From assembly GCA_014730115.1 (NCBI GenBank), contig WJIU01000024.1:1-41315 (forward strand): a stretch of DNA of 41,315 nt. The letters are read 5' to 3'. The position numbers were made by a program, and so were the translations under genes. Each line of letters starts with the position of its first letter. Positions within the stretch are counted from its first letter, which is position 1. The DNA comes from Microcaldota archaeon. GTDB taxonomy: Archaea > Micrarchaeota > Micrarchaeia > Anstonellales > Bilamarchaeaceae. Shown here one piece after another: positions 26,590 to 38,100 of this stretch. The notes beneath the pieces are model-generated. The model was given only the letters and a program-made list of their open reading frames with translations, was not told the DNA's origin and made no database searches.

Positions 26590-27327
26590 ATGGCAGATGA
26601 GTTCCTGTGGATTGTCGGCTCTGCAGTGGTGGATGCGCTTCTTGGCTTTGTGGGGGTGTTCTCCCTGTGGATTACCCAGCAGGATATGGAAAATATCGCG
26701 GAGATACTTGTGGCATTTGCCGCCGGAACCCTGCTCGGAGGCGCATTCCTGCACCTGCTTCCTGAGTCGCTGGCGACCATGGGAGGGAGCCAGGTATTCC
26801 TGCTTGCCCTTGCCGGATTCGTGCTTTTCATCTTCCTGGAAGCTTATGTGCACTGGCACCACTGCAAGAAATGCAAGATTCACGCATTCTCCTATGTGAT
26901 AATGATAGGGGACGGGCTCCACAATTTCCTGGGAGGCCTGACCCTGGCGGCAAGCTACCTGGTCAGCATACCACTCGGGATTGCCACCATCATTGCAATC
27001 GTTGCCCACGAGCTTCCCCAGCAGCTGGGGATATTCGGGGTGCTGGTGAAAGGAGGATTTACAAGGAACAAGGCAATCATCTACAGCTTCATGGCCCAGG
27101 CCACCATCATCCCTGGCGCGATTGTGGGCTTCATTCTTTCCGGATTCGCAGAGTGGGTTATACCCCTGCTGGTGCCCTTTGCTGCCGGCAACTTCATATA
27201 CATCGCTGCAGCAGACCTTATTCCGGAGATGCACAAATCCGAGGGCCTCAAAGGCCTGAGAAACATAGCAGTCTTCTTTGTAGGGATTGCACTGATGTGG
27301 GCGCTCAAGCTCCATGGTTCAGAATAA
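26590..27327 (+). CDS. ZIP-family metal transporter (ORF-track start 26581; alternative ATG 26590)
   Basis: 'MIGDGLHNFLGGLTLAASYLVSIPLGIATIIAIVAHELPQQLGIFGVLVKGGFTRNKA' ZIP TM4-TM5 metal-binding motifs. Confidence 0.9.
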   Translation: MADEFLWIVGSAVVDALLGFVGVFSLWITQQDMENIAEILVAFAAGTLLGGAFLHLLPESLATMGGSQVFLLALAGFVLFIFLEAYVHWHHCKKCKIHAFSYVIMIGDGLHNFLGGLTLAASYLVSIPLGIATIIAIVAHELPQQLGIFGVLVKGGFTRNKAIIYSFMAQATIIPGAIVGFILSGFAEWVIPLLVPFAAGNFIYIAAADLIPEMHKSEGLKGLRNIAVFFVGIALMWALKLHGSE

Positions 27328-27356
27328 ACAATCCACATCGCATGCCCTGCTTCAAG

Positions 27357-27416
27357 CCTGTCCGGCAGCGCATCATTGGTCCAGCCTGCAGATGCTGGTC
27401 CTGCCGGGAGGGCAGG
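27357..27416. terminator. Strong stem-loop between convergent genes (terminator or structured RNA)
   Basis: CCGGCAG (27362-27368) / CTGCCGG (27401-27407), flanking CCTG/CAGG, and inner GCATC/GATGC or CCAGC/GCTGG pairing. Confidence 0.45.
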
Positions 27417-27480
27417 AAAAACAATATGCGCTTCATGAAGCCATCTTGAAATAAAAAAAGGGAAGTGTTCAACTTGAATG

Positions 27481-28131
27481 TCACTGATGGAGCCTTTCAA
27501 GTTTTTCCCTTATCCTTTTCCTGATTTCCTTTGGCATTCCCGGCTTTCTTGCGTTGTACCAGTTCACCCTCAGCACCGGGCTCACCCCGCAGAAGTTCAG
27601 GACTGCGCGGTCACAGGAGTTCTCAGGGGTTCTTCCGAACAGGATGTCACCAGCCTCATTGCCCCCAAAGGAGTTTATCACCAGGGCTTTCCTTCCTGCC
27701 AGTCTTTTTTTAACCGGAAGCATCCTGGCAAAAACAGGATAGAGAAATCCCAATGACATAAAATGCTTGAAAAGCTCTGCGGAAAGCTTCATCCAGCCGG
27801 GCATCTTCCGGAAGCTGAAGGCGAAGCCAGCAGTGAAAACCCTGTCGAAAAATCCCTTGAGAATTGCCGGCTGGGAATACCACCAGACGGGATGGATGAA
27901 TACCAGCTTTTCCGAACCGGAAATCATCTTCTGGTATTTTTTCACCAACCTGGCATGTTTCCTGTTTTTGTATTCCGCGGAGGGCAGGGACGGGTCAAAG
28001 CCGTCCCTGTAAAGGTCGATGAGGCTGTGCCTGATGCCTTTGCTTTTTAGCCATGCCAGGACCTCGTCAAGCACAAGCGCATTATGGCATGCATTCCGTT
28101 CCGGATGGGCATACACTACAAGCGTGGTCAT
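27481..28131 (-). CDS. Flavodoxin-like NAD(P)H (quinone) oxidoreductase
   Basis: 'TLVVYAHPERNACHNAL', 'KLVFIHPVWWYSQPAILKGFFDRVFTAGFAF'. Confidence 0.87.
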   Translation of the reverse strand: MTTLVVYAHPERNACHNALVLDEVLAWLKSKGIRHSLIDLYRDGFDPSLPSAEYKNRKHARLVKKYQKMISGSEKLVFIHPVWWYSQPAILKGFFDRVFTAGFAFSFRKMPGWMKLSAELFKHFMSLGFLYPVFARMLPVKKRLAGRKALVINSFGGNEAGDILFGRTPENSCDRAVLNFCGVSPVLRVNWYNARKPGMPKEIRKRIREKLERLHQ

Positions 28132-28139
28132 CCTGCACC

Positions 28140-28391
28140 TCAGAATGCAATTCCCAGAAAGTGGAGTGCCAGCACCAGCACCAGGCCGGCAAATCCGGAA
28201 AGGGCCACAATGAGCACTGAAAAAACATTAATCTCCACGCCCAGGCCGAAAGCCAGGTTGAGCAGGAAAAGAAGAATCAATGCCCCGACGGAATTGATTA
28301 ACAGCTTGACCAGCTCCTTTAGCACCTTGAAAAGAATGTATAGTATTATCACGGCCAGCACAAGCGCCGCCACCTGGACAACCAAGGACAT
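28140..28391 (-). CDS. BofA-like small membrane protein
   Basis: 'LLINSVGALILLFLLNLAFGLGVEINVFSVLIVALSGFAGLVLVLAL' resembles the pro-sigmaK processing inhibitor BofA family. Confidence 0.65.
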   Translation of the reverse strand: MSLVVQVAALVLAVIILYILFKVLKELVKLLINSVGALILLFLLNLAFGLGVEINVFSVLIVALSGFAGLVLVLALHFLGIAF

Positions 28392-28577
28392 AGGTTGAAT
28401 TCCCGGATCAGGTTTTTAACTCTAAGTGGAACCTGAATTCCGCGGAAATGAGGTGTGCCGGTTCTTCTTTATAAACAAAGAGCGGTGCTATTCTTTTCCT
28501 AAAAAATCGGGGACGTTTCCCCGGATTGCGACCAATAGGGGCCCGTAGGGTCTCATTATATTTACGAGGTGAATGGG

Positions 28578-28763
28578 ATGGAAGAAAAAATGGATGAACT
28601 GCTCCGGTACAGGGAAGAGCTGGAAGGCGGTGAAAGGGAAATGTTTGAAAAGCTAATCGATTATGCTAACGGGAGGAACAGGCTGACTGCCCTGGAAAGC
28701 ATGCTGCTGTCCATTGCTATAAAGCAGCAGAAAAGGATAGAGAACCTTCAGGTTCACGGCTGA
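28578..28763 (+). CDS. Short helical hypothetical protein (61 aa from ATG 28578)
   Basis: GAGGTG 5-10 nt upstream; TATA-like TTTATAAA near 28469; charged helical sequence. Confidence 0.5.
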   Translation: MEEKMDELLRYREELEGGEREMFEKLIDYANGRNRLTALESMLLSIAIKQQKRIENLQVHG

Positions 28764-28835
28764 TTTTACACACCCCCAGGAGGAACGGCGGGCTGGGCGG
28801 GCAGCCCCCACCTCCCACTCTTTTTTACCCTGCAG

Positions 28836-30671
28836 CTATTTGGCGTACTTGACATCATCCCAGGGATGCCTGTACAAAGGCTGCTTCAGCCTTTTCTGGT
28901 CAAGCGCATGGCCGATAAGCCCGATGCTCCTTGCAAGCACAAACATGCCGTTCAGGTACCCAATGTCTATTATGCTTTTCATCTCTTCGTCGCTGAATGC
29001 TTCCGAGCTGGCCATCAGGTCTACAAAAAGGACGCCGATGCATCCGTCCACATTCAGGATAAGGTTATTGGCCTTCTGAAGGGTGTACTTCTCCACCTCC
29101 AGTGCATAGTCCAGGTATCGGGTAGAAGGAAAGTTCTTTTTGGCATAGTCCTTGAGAAGCTCAACCCTGCGGTCCGGGTTTTTCGCACTCTTTATCCGGT
29201 GCCCGATTCCGGGTATCCTCACGCCCTTCTTCTTCATTTCCTCCACAAACTCATCTGCGGCAAGCCCGCGGTCGCAGGCGTCCCTGAAGTAGTGTGCTGC
29301 ACCGTCAATCGCTCCGCCGAACCTTGGCCCGATGGTGAGCATTCCTGAGGCAACGCAGGAGACCAGGTCCTTGCCTGCCCTTGCCGCGACAATGGTATTG
29401 TGGGCACCGGAAACACAGGGGCCGTGGTCGGCTGCAATCACCAGGCACATCTCAATGAACTTGGTAGCATATTTTGGAAGCTTTCTTTTGAACCAGAGCA
29501 GGGAGATAACATCCCCTATGGAATAGTCCTTTTCAATTACTTCGGACATCGGAATGCCTGCATAGGTGGGCTCTTCCCCGCGGTCGTCGCATATGGTTGA
29601 AAGGAAGCCAGAGGGCCTCCTCACCTTTCCCTGCTTCACCGCGGCCTTGAAATCTGTGGGCACCTCCGGGGGCTCTACATCTTCAGCAGGGCTTATCACT
29701 CCTTTTGAAACCAGGCCCTGGTAGGTGCCGGCTATGCTCTTTGCAAATCCTTCAAAGGAATCAGGCACCACAACGCCTGCCTCTTTCAGGGCCCTGTTTT
29801 TTGCCCGGGCGCTTTCTGCTTCCTTTCCGCTCTTTGCCCCGGCATGCCCGAACTGTACTTCAGAAGGAAAGATTGATGCGCAGGTTCCGGTCACCCAGGC
29901 AACCAGCGGCTTCTTGATTTTTCCTTCACGGATTGCCTGGACAATGTCGTATTCGTCCCTGCCCCCCAGCTCGCCCAGGACCACATTCATTTTTATCTCC
30001 GGAATCCCCTCGAACCTGAGCAGGTGGCCCAGCAGCGTTGAGCCGGGATATGCATCGCCGCCAACCGCTATTCCCTCATAAAGCCCGTCCGTAGTCCTGG
30101 CCAGTATGTTGTACATCTCATTGGAAAGCCCTCCCGACTTGGATACAAAGCCTACCGAGCCGGGGCGGTGGAGCTTGCACGCAACAATATTGTCCACGGT
30201 TCCCGCAGTGTTCCCTATCTTGAATGCTCCTGCCTGAACTCCCCCGACAGTGGCGGGCCCGATAATCAGCTTTCCCTTTTTCCTGGAAAGGGAGGTAAGC
30301 TCCCGGATTTCGTTTTCCGGGACCCCCTCCGCAATTATCACAACTGTCCTTATGTTTACGTTCTCCAGCGCCTCTTTGGTTGAAGGGTAGGCGCTGCGGA
30401 ACGATGCAAAGTTAATCATAACATCGGCATGGGGGTTTTCCCTTGAAGCCCGCTCCATGCTTCCGTACACCGGAAGCAGGATTTCCTCAGACCCGAAAAA
30501 GGCCTTGTGGTGCCCTCCCGGGGAACCGGGCGAAACCAGGGCTGCAATGGAGGGTTTGTCTCTTCTGCAGAGATAGTCAAAATCAAGCATCCTCTGCACC
30601 GGGTTTGCCTTGAAGTTGTATATAAGAGCCTGAGTGTCCTTTGAGAATATCCTTGCATCCATTTCATTCAC
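28836..30671 (-). CDS. aclA: ATP-citrate lyase large subunit (succinyl-CoA synthetase alpha-like plus citrate-synthase-like domains)
   Basis: '[27 protein letters not shown]', phospho-His loop '[17 protein letters not shown]', C-terminal '[63 protein letters not shown]'. Confidence 0.92.
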   Translation of the reverse strand: MNEMDARIFSKDTQALIYNFKANPVQRMLDFDYLCRRDKPSIAALVSPGSPGGHHKAFFGSEEILLPVYGSMERASRENPHADVMINFASFRSAYPSTKEALENVNIRTVVIIAEGVPENEIRELTSLSRKKGKLIIGPATVGGVQAGAFKIGNTAGTVDNIVACKLHRPGSVGFVSKSGGLSNEMYNILARTTDGLYEGIAVGGDAYPGSTLLGHLLRFEGIPEIKMNVVLGELGGRDEYDIVQAIREGKIKKPLVAWVTGTCASIFPSEVQFGHAGAKSGKEAESARAKNRALKEAGVVVPDSFEGFAKSIAGTYQGLVSKGVISPAEDVEPPEVPTDFKAAVKQGKVRRPSGFLSTICDDRGEEPTYAGIPMSEVIEKDYSIGDVISLLWFKRKLPKYATKFIEMCLVIAADHGPCVSGAHNTIVAARAGKDLVSCVASGMLTIGPRFGGAIDGAAHYFRDACDRGLAADEFVEEMKKKGVRIPGIGHRIKSAKNPDRRVELLKDYAKKNFPSTRYLDYALEVEKYTLQKANNLILNVDGCIGVLFVDLMASSEAFSDEEMKSIIDIGYLNGMFVLARSIGLIGHALDQKRLKQPLYRHPWDDVKYAK

Positions 30672-31917
30672 CTTTCACATGGTCTATGGCCATGGGCACT
30701 ATCCTGGTCATGCTTGACTCCGGCCCGTAAACCTCTATGGGAACGCCCAGCTCCGAGCCCAGCCCCTTCATGAGCTCCAGGCCGGTCTGGTAGTTGGGCC
30801 CTCCCCGCCTGACATAAATCCTGACCCTGGCCTCTTTCAGCTTCTCCCTGCACTCCTTCAATGCCCTGATTATTCCCTTGAATGTCTTTGCAACATCAGT
30901 GAAGTTTGCGACCCCCCCTCCAATCAGCAGGGCCCGGGGCCTTCCGTCCGGCTCCCTGGTCGCCAGGTCAAGTATGGTCTTTGCATAAAGATATGTTTCC
31001 TCCTCATTGGGGTTGCCGCTGTATTCGCCGTAATTGCCGAGCTCTTCCCCGAATCCCAGGTCGGCAACGGTGTCGGTGTATATCACGCTGGCGCCTCCGC
31101 CGGCAACCATAGTCCATATCCTTCCCCTGGGATTCAGCACCGTAAGCTTAAGCGAGGCGCCGGTCTTTTCGTCCAGCCCCTTCACGTATTTCTCTTCAGG
31201 GTAAAGCTTTCTTCCGAAAGGCTGGGGAAATTCAACCCCGTTCCACTTCTTCATGTTCTTGAATGAAGCGGTGTCGTCCAGCTCCACCCTCATGTCCAAA
31301 GGAAAAGGATTGCCTTCGGCATCAAATGTAAACGGATTCATTTCAAGAAGGGTGAAATCAAGATTTTTGAATGCCTGGCAGCATTCTTTTATGAATCCGG
31401 AGGCATTCTTTTTTTTGTCTTCGGGAAGCTCCGAAACCAGCTCCATCAGCCCTGCTTCATCCGGCAGTGCGTCTACCGGCACAGTGGCGGTTTTCATTTT
31501 TCCCCAGTCTGATTCCACATCCATCCCCCCGGAGGTGGAAAAGCTTACCGAGTTGCCTTCCCTTGTGGACAGAATGGAAAGATAGTATTCATCCTCATGA
31601 GGCACAAAAGGCTCCATTATGAAATGGGTGAGCGGGCCTTTCACCCCGCTTATTTCGGCCTCATTTCCCAGCCGCTCCTTTACGAACTTCTCTGCATCTG
31701 CCAGTGTGGTATTCAGAAGCACCAGGTTGTTTTTTCCCCTTTTACCGAAAAGCATGTCCGGCTTCACGACAACTCTGGTATTTGCAAGCCAGGGATGCTC
31801 TTCTGCCAGGCTCTGGAAATCGGTCTCCGCAGTAATCTGGATGGAACGCAGGTCCAGCCCCAGCTCCCGGGCAACCAGCATTTTCGCATCATATTCCCTT
31901 ATCTTTTTTCTGGCCAT
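30664..31917 (-). CDS. aclB: ATP-citrate lyase small subunit (ATP-grasp, succinyl-CoA synthetase beta-like)
   Basis: '[20 protein letters not shown]', '[10 protein letters not shown]', '[53 protein letters not shown]'; 8-nt overlap with the large subunit. Confidence 0.92.
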   Translation of the reverse strand: MARKKIREYDAKMLVARELGLDLRSIQITAETDFQSLAEEHPWLANTRVVVKPDMLFGKRGKNNLVLLNTTLADAEKFVKERLGNEAEISGVKGPLTHFIMEPFVPHEDEYYLSILSTREGNSVSFSTSGGMDVESDWGKMKTATVPVDALPDEAGLMELVSELPEDKKKNASGFIKECCQAFKNLDFTLLEMNPFTFDAEGNPFPLDMRVELDDTASFKNMKKWNGVEFPQPFGRKLYPEEKYVKGLDEKTGASLKLTVLNPRGRIWTMVAGGGASVIYTDTVADLGFGEELGNYGEYSGNPNEEETYLYAKTILDLATREPDGRPRALLIGGGVANFTDVAKTFKGIIRALKECREKLKEARVRIYVRRGGPNYQTGLELMKGLGSELGVPIEVYGPESSMTRIVPMAIDHVKGE

Positions 31918-31929
31918 CTGGTCACACCG

Positions 31930-33162
31930 TTACATGTTCCTGATTATCTCGTCCCCGAACTCCGAGCATTTGAGAAGGGTGGCGCCCTCAATCTGCCTTT
32001 CCAGGTCATAGGTCACCCTCTTGGAGCGCACCGCAGACTCCAGACCGCTCTCAACCAGCTCTGCTGCCTCCCCCCAGCCAAGATATTTCAGCATCATGGA
32101 TGCGGAAAGAATCAGGGAGCTGGGGTTTACCTTGTCCTGCCCGGCATGCTTGGGCGCGGTTCCGTGGGTTGCCTCAAAAAGCGCATGTCCGGTGGTGTAG
32201 TTGATGTTTGCACCCGGGGCCATCCCCAGCCCGCCAACCTGGGCGGCGCAGGCATCGGAAATATAGTCGCCGTTCAGGTTGGGGGTTGCAATTACGTCAT
32301 ATTCCGAAGGCCTGAGCAGAAGCTGCTGGAACATCGCATCCGCGATGCGGTCATTGACAACAACCTTTCCTTCCGGCACTTCGCCATTGTTTTCGGAAAG
32401 CTCTGCCTCGGTTATTGTTTTGTCAGGGAATCTTTCCCTTGCAACCTCATAGCCCCATTCCCGGAATGCACCTTCAGTGAATTTCATTATGTTGCCCTTG
32501 TGGACCAGGGTTACTGATTTCCTTCCATGGTCCAGTGCATACTGTATTGCCGCGGCCACCAGGCGCTTGGTGCCCTCCACTGATATGGGCTTGACCCCTA
32601 TTCCGGAATCCTCTCTGACCTGTTTTTTCATCTCTTTGTTAAGGAAACCAATTACCTTTTTTGCCTCCTCGGTTCCCTGCTTCCACTCAATCCCTGCATA
32701 AACGTCTTCGGTGTTCTCCCTGAATATTACCACGTCCAGCTTTTTGGGCTCCTTCACCGGAGCAGGGGTTCCCTCAAACCATCTCACCGGCCTTACGCAT
32801 GAATAAAGTTCAAGCATCTGCCTCAGGGTTACGTTCAGGCTGCGGTAGCCTCCCCCCACCGGAGTGGTGAGCGGCCCCTTTATTGCAACCAGATACTCCC
32901 TGATTGCATCCACAGTCTCCTGGGGAAGGTAATCCTGCTTCTCCTGGTAGGCCTCCTCTCCGGCAAGTATTTTTTTCCAGGTGATTTTCCTATTGCCGCC
33001 GTAGGCCTTTTCAACCGCCGCATCAACAACCTTTCTCATGACCGGCGAGATATCAACTCCAACCCCGTCTCCCTGAATGTGGGGGATTGCCGGGTTGTCC
33101 GGCACGGCCAGCCTTCCTTCCTTTTTTTCAATTTTGGTTCCTTCCATCCGATTCACCGTCAA
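31930..33162 (-). CDS. icd: Isocitrate dehydrogenase, probably NADP-dependent (TTG start, or ATG 33147)
   Basis: '[23 protein letters not shown]', '[58 protein letters not shown]'. Confidence 0.93.
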   Translation of the reverse strand: MTVNRMEGTKIEKKEGRLAVPDNPAIPHIQGDGVGVDISPVMRKVVDAAVEKAYGGNRKITWKKILAGEEAYQEKQDYLPQETVDAIREYLVAIKGPLTTPVGGGYRSLNVTLRQMLELYSCVRPVRWFEGTPAPVKEPKKLDVVIFRENTEDVYAGIEWKQGTEEAKKVIGFLNKEMKKQVREDSGIGVKPISVEGTKRLVAAAIQYALDHGRKSVTLVHKGNIMKFTEGAFREWGYEVARERFPDKTITEAELSENNGEVPEGKVVVNDRIADAMFQQLLLRPSEYDVIATPNLNGDYISDACAAQVGGLGMAPGANINYTTGHALFEATHGTAPKHAGQDKVNPSSLILSASMMLKYLGWGEAAELVESGLESAVRSKRVTYDLERQIEGATLLKCSEFGDEIIRNM

Positions 33163-35075
33163 GCTGATTTAGCATGCATGATGCTTCCCCCCGCAAGAAG
33201 CACTTCCTTTGATTTTCCGCCAAGGCTGCAGACTGCATTGAACTCTTTTCCCTTGGTCTTATTCACCGCCTTTACCTTTCCGCTGCGTATACCTTCTTCC
33301 AGGGATTCCAGGGAAATCACATCGCCCTGCTCCACCAAATCATAATCTGATGGGTTCTCGAATTCCAGCGGCACGATTCCCCAGTTCACCAGGTTGGCCT
33401 TGTGGATTCTTGCAAAGTTCTTTGCAATGACTGTCCGCACCCCAAGATAAAGCGGGGCGATGGCGGCATGCTCACGGGAGGAGCCCTGCCCGTAGTTTTC
33501 ACCACCGATTATGAATCCCCCGCCTTTCTCCTTTGCTCTTTTCGGGAATTCGGGGTCCACGTTGACATAGACATACTCGCTGATTGCAGGTATGTTGCTG
33601 CGCAGAGGAAGTATCTTTGCCCCTGCCGGCATAATGTGGTCGGTGGTGACATTGTCCCCCGTCTTGAGAAGGACCTCTTTTTCCATCCTGTCTTCCACCG
33701 GCCTGAGCTCAGGGAGCGGGGCGATGTTGGGGCCCCTCACAATTTCAGTCAGTGAACCGTCCTCTGGGGGTCTTGTCACCATTGAATCATCAATTATCGG
33801 CTTTTCCGGCGGAACCTTTATTGCACCACCGAGCTTGCGTGGGTCGGAAAAGGTGCCGTTGAGTGCAACCGCTGCCGCGGTTTCCGGAGAAACGAGATAG
33901 GCCTCCGCATCCTGGGTGCCGCACCTTCCCCTGAAGTTGCGGTTGAACGTCCTGACTGTTACCGCTCCGCTCCTTGGAGCCTGGCCCATGCCTATGCAGG
34001 GCCCGCAGGCAGCTTCAAGAATCCTTGCCCCTGCTGAAACAAGGTCGGCAAGAGCACCGTTCCGGGCAAGGGTCTCATAGACCTGCCTGGAGCCGGGCAA
34101 TACACAGAATGAAACATCAGGGTGCACCTTTTTTCCCTTTAGCGCAAGGGCCACGGTCATGAGGTCGCGATAGGAAGAGTTTGTGCAGCTTCCCACAATC
34201 ACCTGGTTGGCTTTTTTCCCTTCCAGCTCTGACACCTTGCAGACCTGGTCCGGCATATGGGGCCTGGCAACGTTGGGCTCTATCCCTGAAAGGTCCAGCT
34301 CGATGATTTCGCTGAAATCTGTTTCGGAATCAGCCTTCAGCTCTTTCCAGGAGTCTGCCCTCCCCTGAAGCCAAAGGTATTCCCCGGTCTTTTCATCAGA
34401 AGGAAATACTGAAGTGGTTGCGCCCAGCTCGGCGCCCATGTTGGTGATGGTAGCCCTTTCCGGAACCTCCAGGGTCTCAACACCAGGTCCAAAGTATTCA
34501 AACACCTTTCCCACGCCCCCCTTGACTTTGAGTATTCTGAGAAGCTCCAGGATTACATCCTTTGCGCTAATCCACGGCTGGAGTTTACCGGTGAGCTTAA
34601 CCCCCACCACTTCAGGCATGTTCATGGTAAAAGGCTTTCCGCCCATCGCCAGGGCAACGTCCAGGCCTCCTGCCCCTATTGCCAGGGAGCCCACTCCTCC
34701 GGCAGTCGGGGTGTGGGAGTCCGAACCCAGCAGGGTCCTTCCCGGGACAGCAAACCTTTCCAGGTGAACCTGATGGCAGATGCCGTTGCCGGGCCGTGAA
34801 AACAGTATGCCGTATTTGGCGGCGACGCTTTTCAGATAGTCATGGTCATCGGCATTCCTGAAGTCGGTCTGCAGCATGTTGTGGTCCACGTAGCTGACCG
34901 AAAGCTCAGTCTTTACCCTGGGGATGTCCAGGGCCTCGAATTCCAGGTATGCCATGGTGCCGGTGGCGTCCTGGGTAAGGGTCTGGTCAATCCTTAATGC
35001 AATCTCTTCTCCTGCTTCCGGGAGGCTTCCTTCTGCCAGATGTCCGGAAATTATCTTCTGGGTGACAGTGGCCAT
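33159..35075 (-). CDS. acn: Aconitate hydratase
   Basis: '[32 protein letters not shown]', '[15 protein letters not shown]', '[16 protein letters not shown]', '[22 protein letters not shown]'. Confidence 0.94.
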   Translation of the reverse strand: MATVTQKIISGHLAEGSLPEAGEEIALRIDQTLTQDATGTMAYLEFEALDIPRVKTELSVSYVDHNMLQTDFRNADDHDYLKSVAAKYGILFSRPGNGICHQVHLERFAVPGRTLLGSDSHTPTAGGVGSLAIGAGGLDVALAMGGKPFTMNMPEVVGVKLTGKLQPWISAKDVILELLRILKVKGGVGKVFEYFGPGVETLEVPERATITNMGAELGATTSVFPSDEKTGEYLWLQGRADSWKELKADSETDFSEIIELDLSGIEPNVARPHMPDQVCKVSELEGKKANQVIVGSCTNSSYRDLMTVALALKGKKVHPDVSFCVLPGSRQVYETLARNGALADLVSAGARILEAACGPCIGMGQAPRSGAVTVRTFNRNFRGRCGTQDAEAYLVSPETAAAVALNGTFSDPRKLGGAIKVPPEKPIIDDSMVTRPPEDGSLTEIVRGPNIAPLPELRPVEDRMEKEVLLKTGDNVTTDHIMPAGAKILPLRSNIPAISEYVYVNVDPEFPKRAKEKGGGFIIGGENYGQGSSREHAAIAPLYLGVRTVIAKNFARIHKANLVNWGIVPLEFENPSDYDLVEQGDVISLESLEEGIRSGKVKAVNKTKGKEFNAVCSLGGKSKEVLLAGGSIMHAKSA

Positions 35076-35125
35076 ATTACCATCTCTCCATCTGTGGAAA
35101 AACGGGAGATAGATGCTGAGTAGGG

Positions 35126-35155
35126 TTTATAAAATATGGCATTAGTTTAATGCCA
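35126..35155 (-). promoter_or_regulatory. TATA box plus 19-bp palindromic operator candidate for the aconitase-IDH-ACL operon
   Basis: TGGCATTA-GTT-TAATGCCA (35137-35155), perfect 8-bp arms, directly upstream of TTTATAAAA (35126-35134) in the minus-strand orientation. Confidence 0.65.
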
Positions 35156-35184
35156 CTACGTCAAAAAGCGAAAAGAAAGAAGTA

Positions 35185-38100
35185 TCAGCCCGGGGCATGG
35201 GCCGGGCAGATTTGATTGTCAACGGTTTCCTTGTCCGGGCATTCACAGCCGCCGCCGGGAAGCAGGTTGCAGTCCTCTGTATACTTGTCCTTGCAGCAGC
35301 AGGAAACTTCGCCTGCAGGGTTGGACCAGGAGCTGAAATGCACGTAGATGCACTTCACCTTGCACTGCTCCTCTGATTCCCCTGCAGCTTCAGAGCAAGC
35401 CTCACCTGAGCTGTAGCCGCCCAGGCTTTCAGTGTATCCCTGCTCAAAGCAGTAGGCAGTGCAGTCAACAGAGGGCGGGGCAATGCACTGGCAGTTGTAG
35501 CAGACCTCGCCCGCATCCTCATTGCACTGGCTGTCTGATTCGCATTCCTCTCCCGCATCAACCTTTCCGTCGCCGCAGGAGGCGGGAATCTCAGTGCACT
35601 GGCAGTACTGGTTGCAGTACTGGTCCTCACTGCATGCAGAATCATCGGTTCCGTCGCATTCCTCATAGCCCTCCCTTTCATTGTTTCCGCAGAAGGCTTC
35701 CTCTTCCTCCTCTTCTTCATAAGCGCACTGGGAGTCGGAAGAGCAGAGGTCTTCTCCGGGACCGGTGACCTTGACGCACTTTTCCAGCTCATAGTCGCAT
35801 TCCATGTGGTAGGTGGACTGGTATTCCACGCACCGGCATTCCTGGCAGTAAAGCCCTGCCGGGCACTTTTCAGTGAATGTGTTGCCATGGTCGCACTCCT
35901 CCGGGGGGGTGACCGTTCCGTCCCCGCACTGCCCGGAGCCCTCCTGGGGTATGCAGGTGCACTCCGGCGTGTAGCAGGTGTACCCTTCAGGGCAGATGTT
36001 GGTTTTGACATTGCCGCCGTCGCATCCTTCAGGCGGAGTAATCTTCCCGTCCCCGCACCTGGGGGTGTGCTCTATCTCCTTGCATTCACAGCTCTCGGTG
36101 CAGTACCTGAGGGTCTCTCCTTCAGCCTGCTCGCACTTGTTGGTGTTTGCGCTTCCCCAGTCGCAGTCCTCGCCGACACCGATGATGCCGTCCCCGCACA
36201 CTGCTTCTACTTTGGGATAGCACTGGCAGTTCATCTGGCTGCAGTAATAGTCTGTTCCCAGGTATTCAGCGCAGTCGTCTATGCAGGTGAACTGCTCGGG
36301 GGGAGTTACCCCTGCCTCAGTATTGTTATAGCAGCTGAAAGTCGGGACAGCTTCCTCGCCGGTCTTTTCGCAGTAGCATCCTTCAACGTTGCACTGGTAC
36401 TCCGGGCCCAGGGCCTCGGCACAGTCGTCCACGCACTTCTTGCCAACTGCGGATATGGTTGTAGTCTGGCCGGCTACCCGGGAGGAGCACAGTATCTCCT
36501 CCGGGCCTTTGGTGCAGGTGCATGACTCTGCATTGCACACATAGCCGGGGCCAAGCTCTTCGCAGTCGTCAATGCACTGCATGGTATTGGCATTGAACGC
36601 ATTGGTGTCTGTTGCATCCACATGGTCGGTATGAACTGTGCAGCTCACTTCCACCCCGTCATCAGGCACGCACACGCAGCTGGACATGTCACATTTGGAG
36701 TCCGGCCCCATTGCCTCCTCGCAGTTGTCCTTGCATATCATTGTGGATGGGTCAAACGGAGTCGAGCCCACATTTATGGCACGGGTGATGTAGGCCTCCC
36801 CGGTGTTTGCACCGCAGTAAACCTCAGTGTCAGGCTTTCTCCTGCACACGCAGGGCTCCATGTCGCAGTACCATCCCTCTCCAAGGGCTGCACAGGTATC
36901 CTGGCATTTCAGCCCGCTGCCCGCGAATGCATTGGAGCCTTCGGTTACGGTATCAAGGGTGTTGTAGTCGCAGGGCATGACCGGCTCGCACATGCAGGAC
37001 TGCATGTTGCACACCATGTCCATGCCGAATGCCTCCCCGCCCTCATCGCAGTTGTCTATGCATATGTCGCTGGAAGGGTCGTAGCCGCTTTCATTGGTTC
37101 CCGGAAAGATGGACACAAAGTAATTGGAAAAGCAGCTGTACTCGTCTTTCTTTTTCACGCAGGTGCAGCTCTCCACATTGCACTCATAGTCCTCTCCCCA
37201 TCCTTCCTCGCAGTCGTCTTTGCACTGCATGGCAGAGGGGTTGAACGGATTCCTGTCGGTTGCATCCACGTACTGGGTGTTTATGGAGCAGGACTGCTCG
37301 GAAATGTTGGTGGGCTCACAGTAGCATGTTTCCACGTTGCAGGTGTATGCATCCCCGAATACCTCGCAGTTGTCAATGCACTGGTGGGCAGTTGCATCAA
37401 AGGGAACGTGGGTTCCCTTCTTTTCCACTCCCTCCAGGAACGCATCATCGGTATTTGCCGCGCAGTAGACATCATATCCCTCGGATTTGCGGCATACGCA
37501 TGCCCCCACATCGCAGGCGTATCCCTCTCCCAGCGAATCGCAGTTGTCAATGCACTGCATAGCTGATGTATGAACATTGTCCATGTACCAGATTGTGTCA
37601 TCGGTATTCTCTGCACACAGGGTGGCCGGCTCGCACAGGCAGGTCTCCGGGTCGCACACCACATCTGGCATCCCGAAGTATTCCTTGCAGTCGTCCCTGC
37701 ACTGCATGGTGGCAGGGTCAAACTGGGTCATCTCGCCTGTGAAGTCCCACATGCTTTCTGCAGTGTACTGCCCGCAGCTTACATAGTCCACCTGCTTTTT
37801 GGTGCAGGTGCAGGATTCTACATTGCATTCATAGTCCTCGCCAAGCTCATCGCAGTTGTCCTCGCAGGTCATGACGGAAGCATCAAAGTTGTTGACATCG
37901 GTCCTGCTTACCTCCCTGGTGTGGCCTGCGCATTTCTTTGCGGTGTCTTCCTTCTCTTCGCACACGCATGCCTCAATGTTGCATTCCCATTCGCTTCCCA
38001 GCAGGACCTGGCAGTCGTCCTTGCATATCATGCCGGGGCCAAATGAGGGGGCGCCCAAGGCTTCATCCCAGGTGTTGGAAGCGCAGGACACGTTCCTCGG

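Noticed and set aside
26536-27315. 259-aa minus-strand ORF, rich in His/Gln/Cys
   Set aside because: Antisense shadow of the ZIP transporter; composition typical of a reversed hydrophobic membrane gene.
31597-32517. 306-aa plus-strand ORF
   Set aside because: Antisense to the confidently identified IDH and ATP-citrate lyase small-subunit genes.
36622-37566. Long plus-strand ORF (314 aa) and many other plus-strand ORFs across 35.2-39.7 kb
   Set aside because: They are antisense to the 1502-aa Cys-repeat gene; open frames result from repeated Cys/Asp codon composition and their products look like translated antisense repeats.
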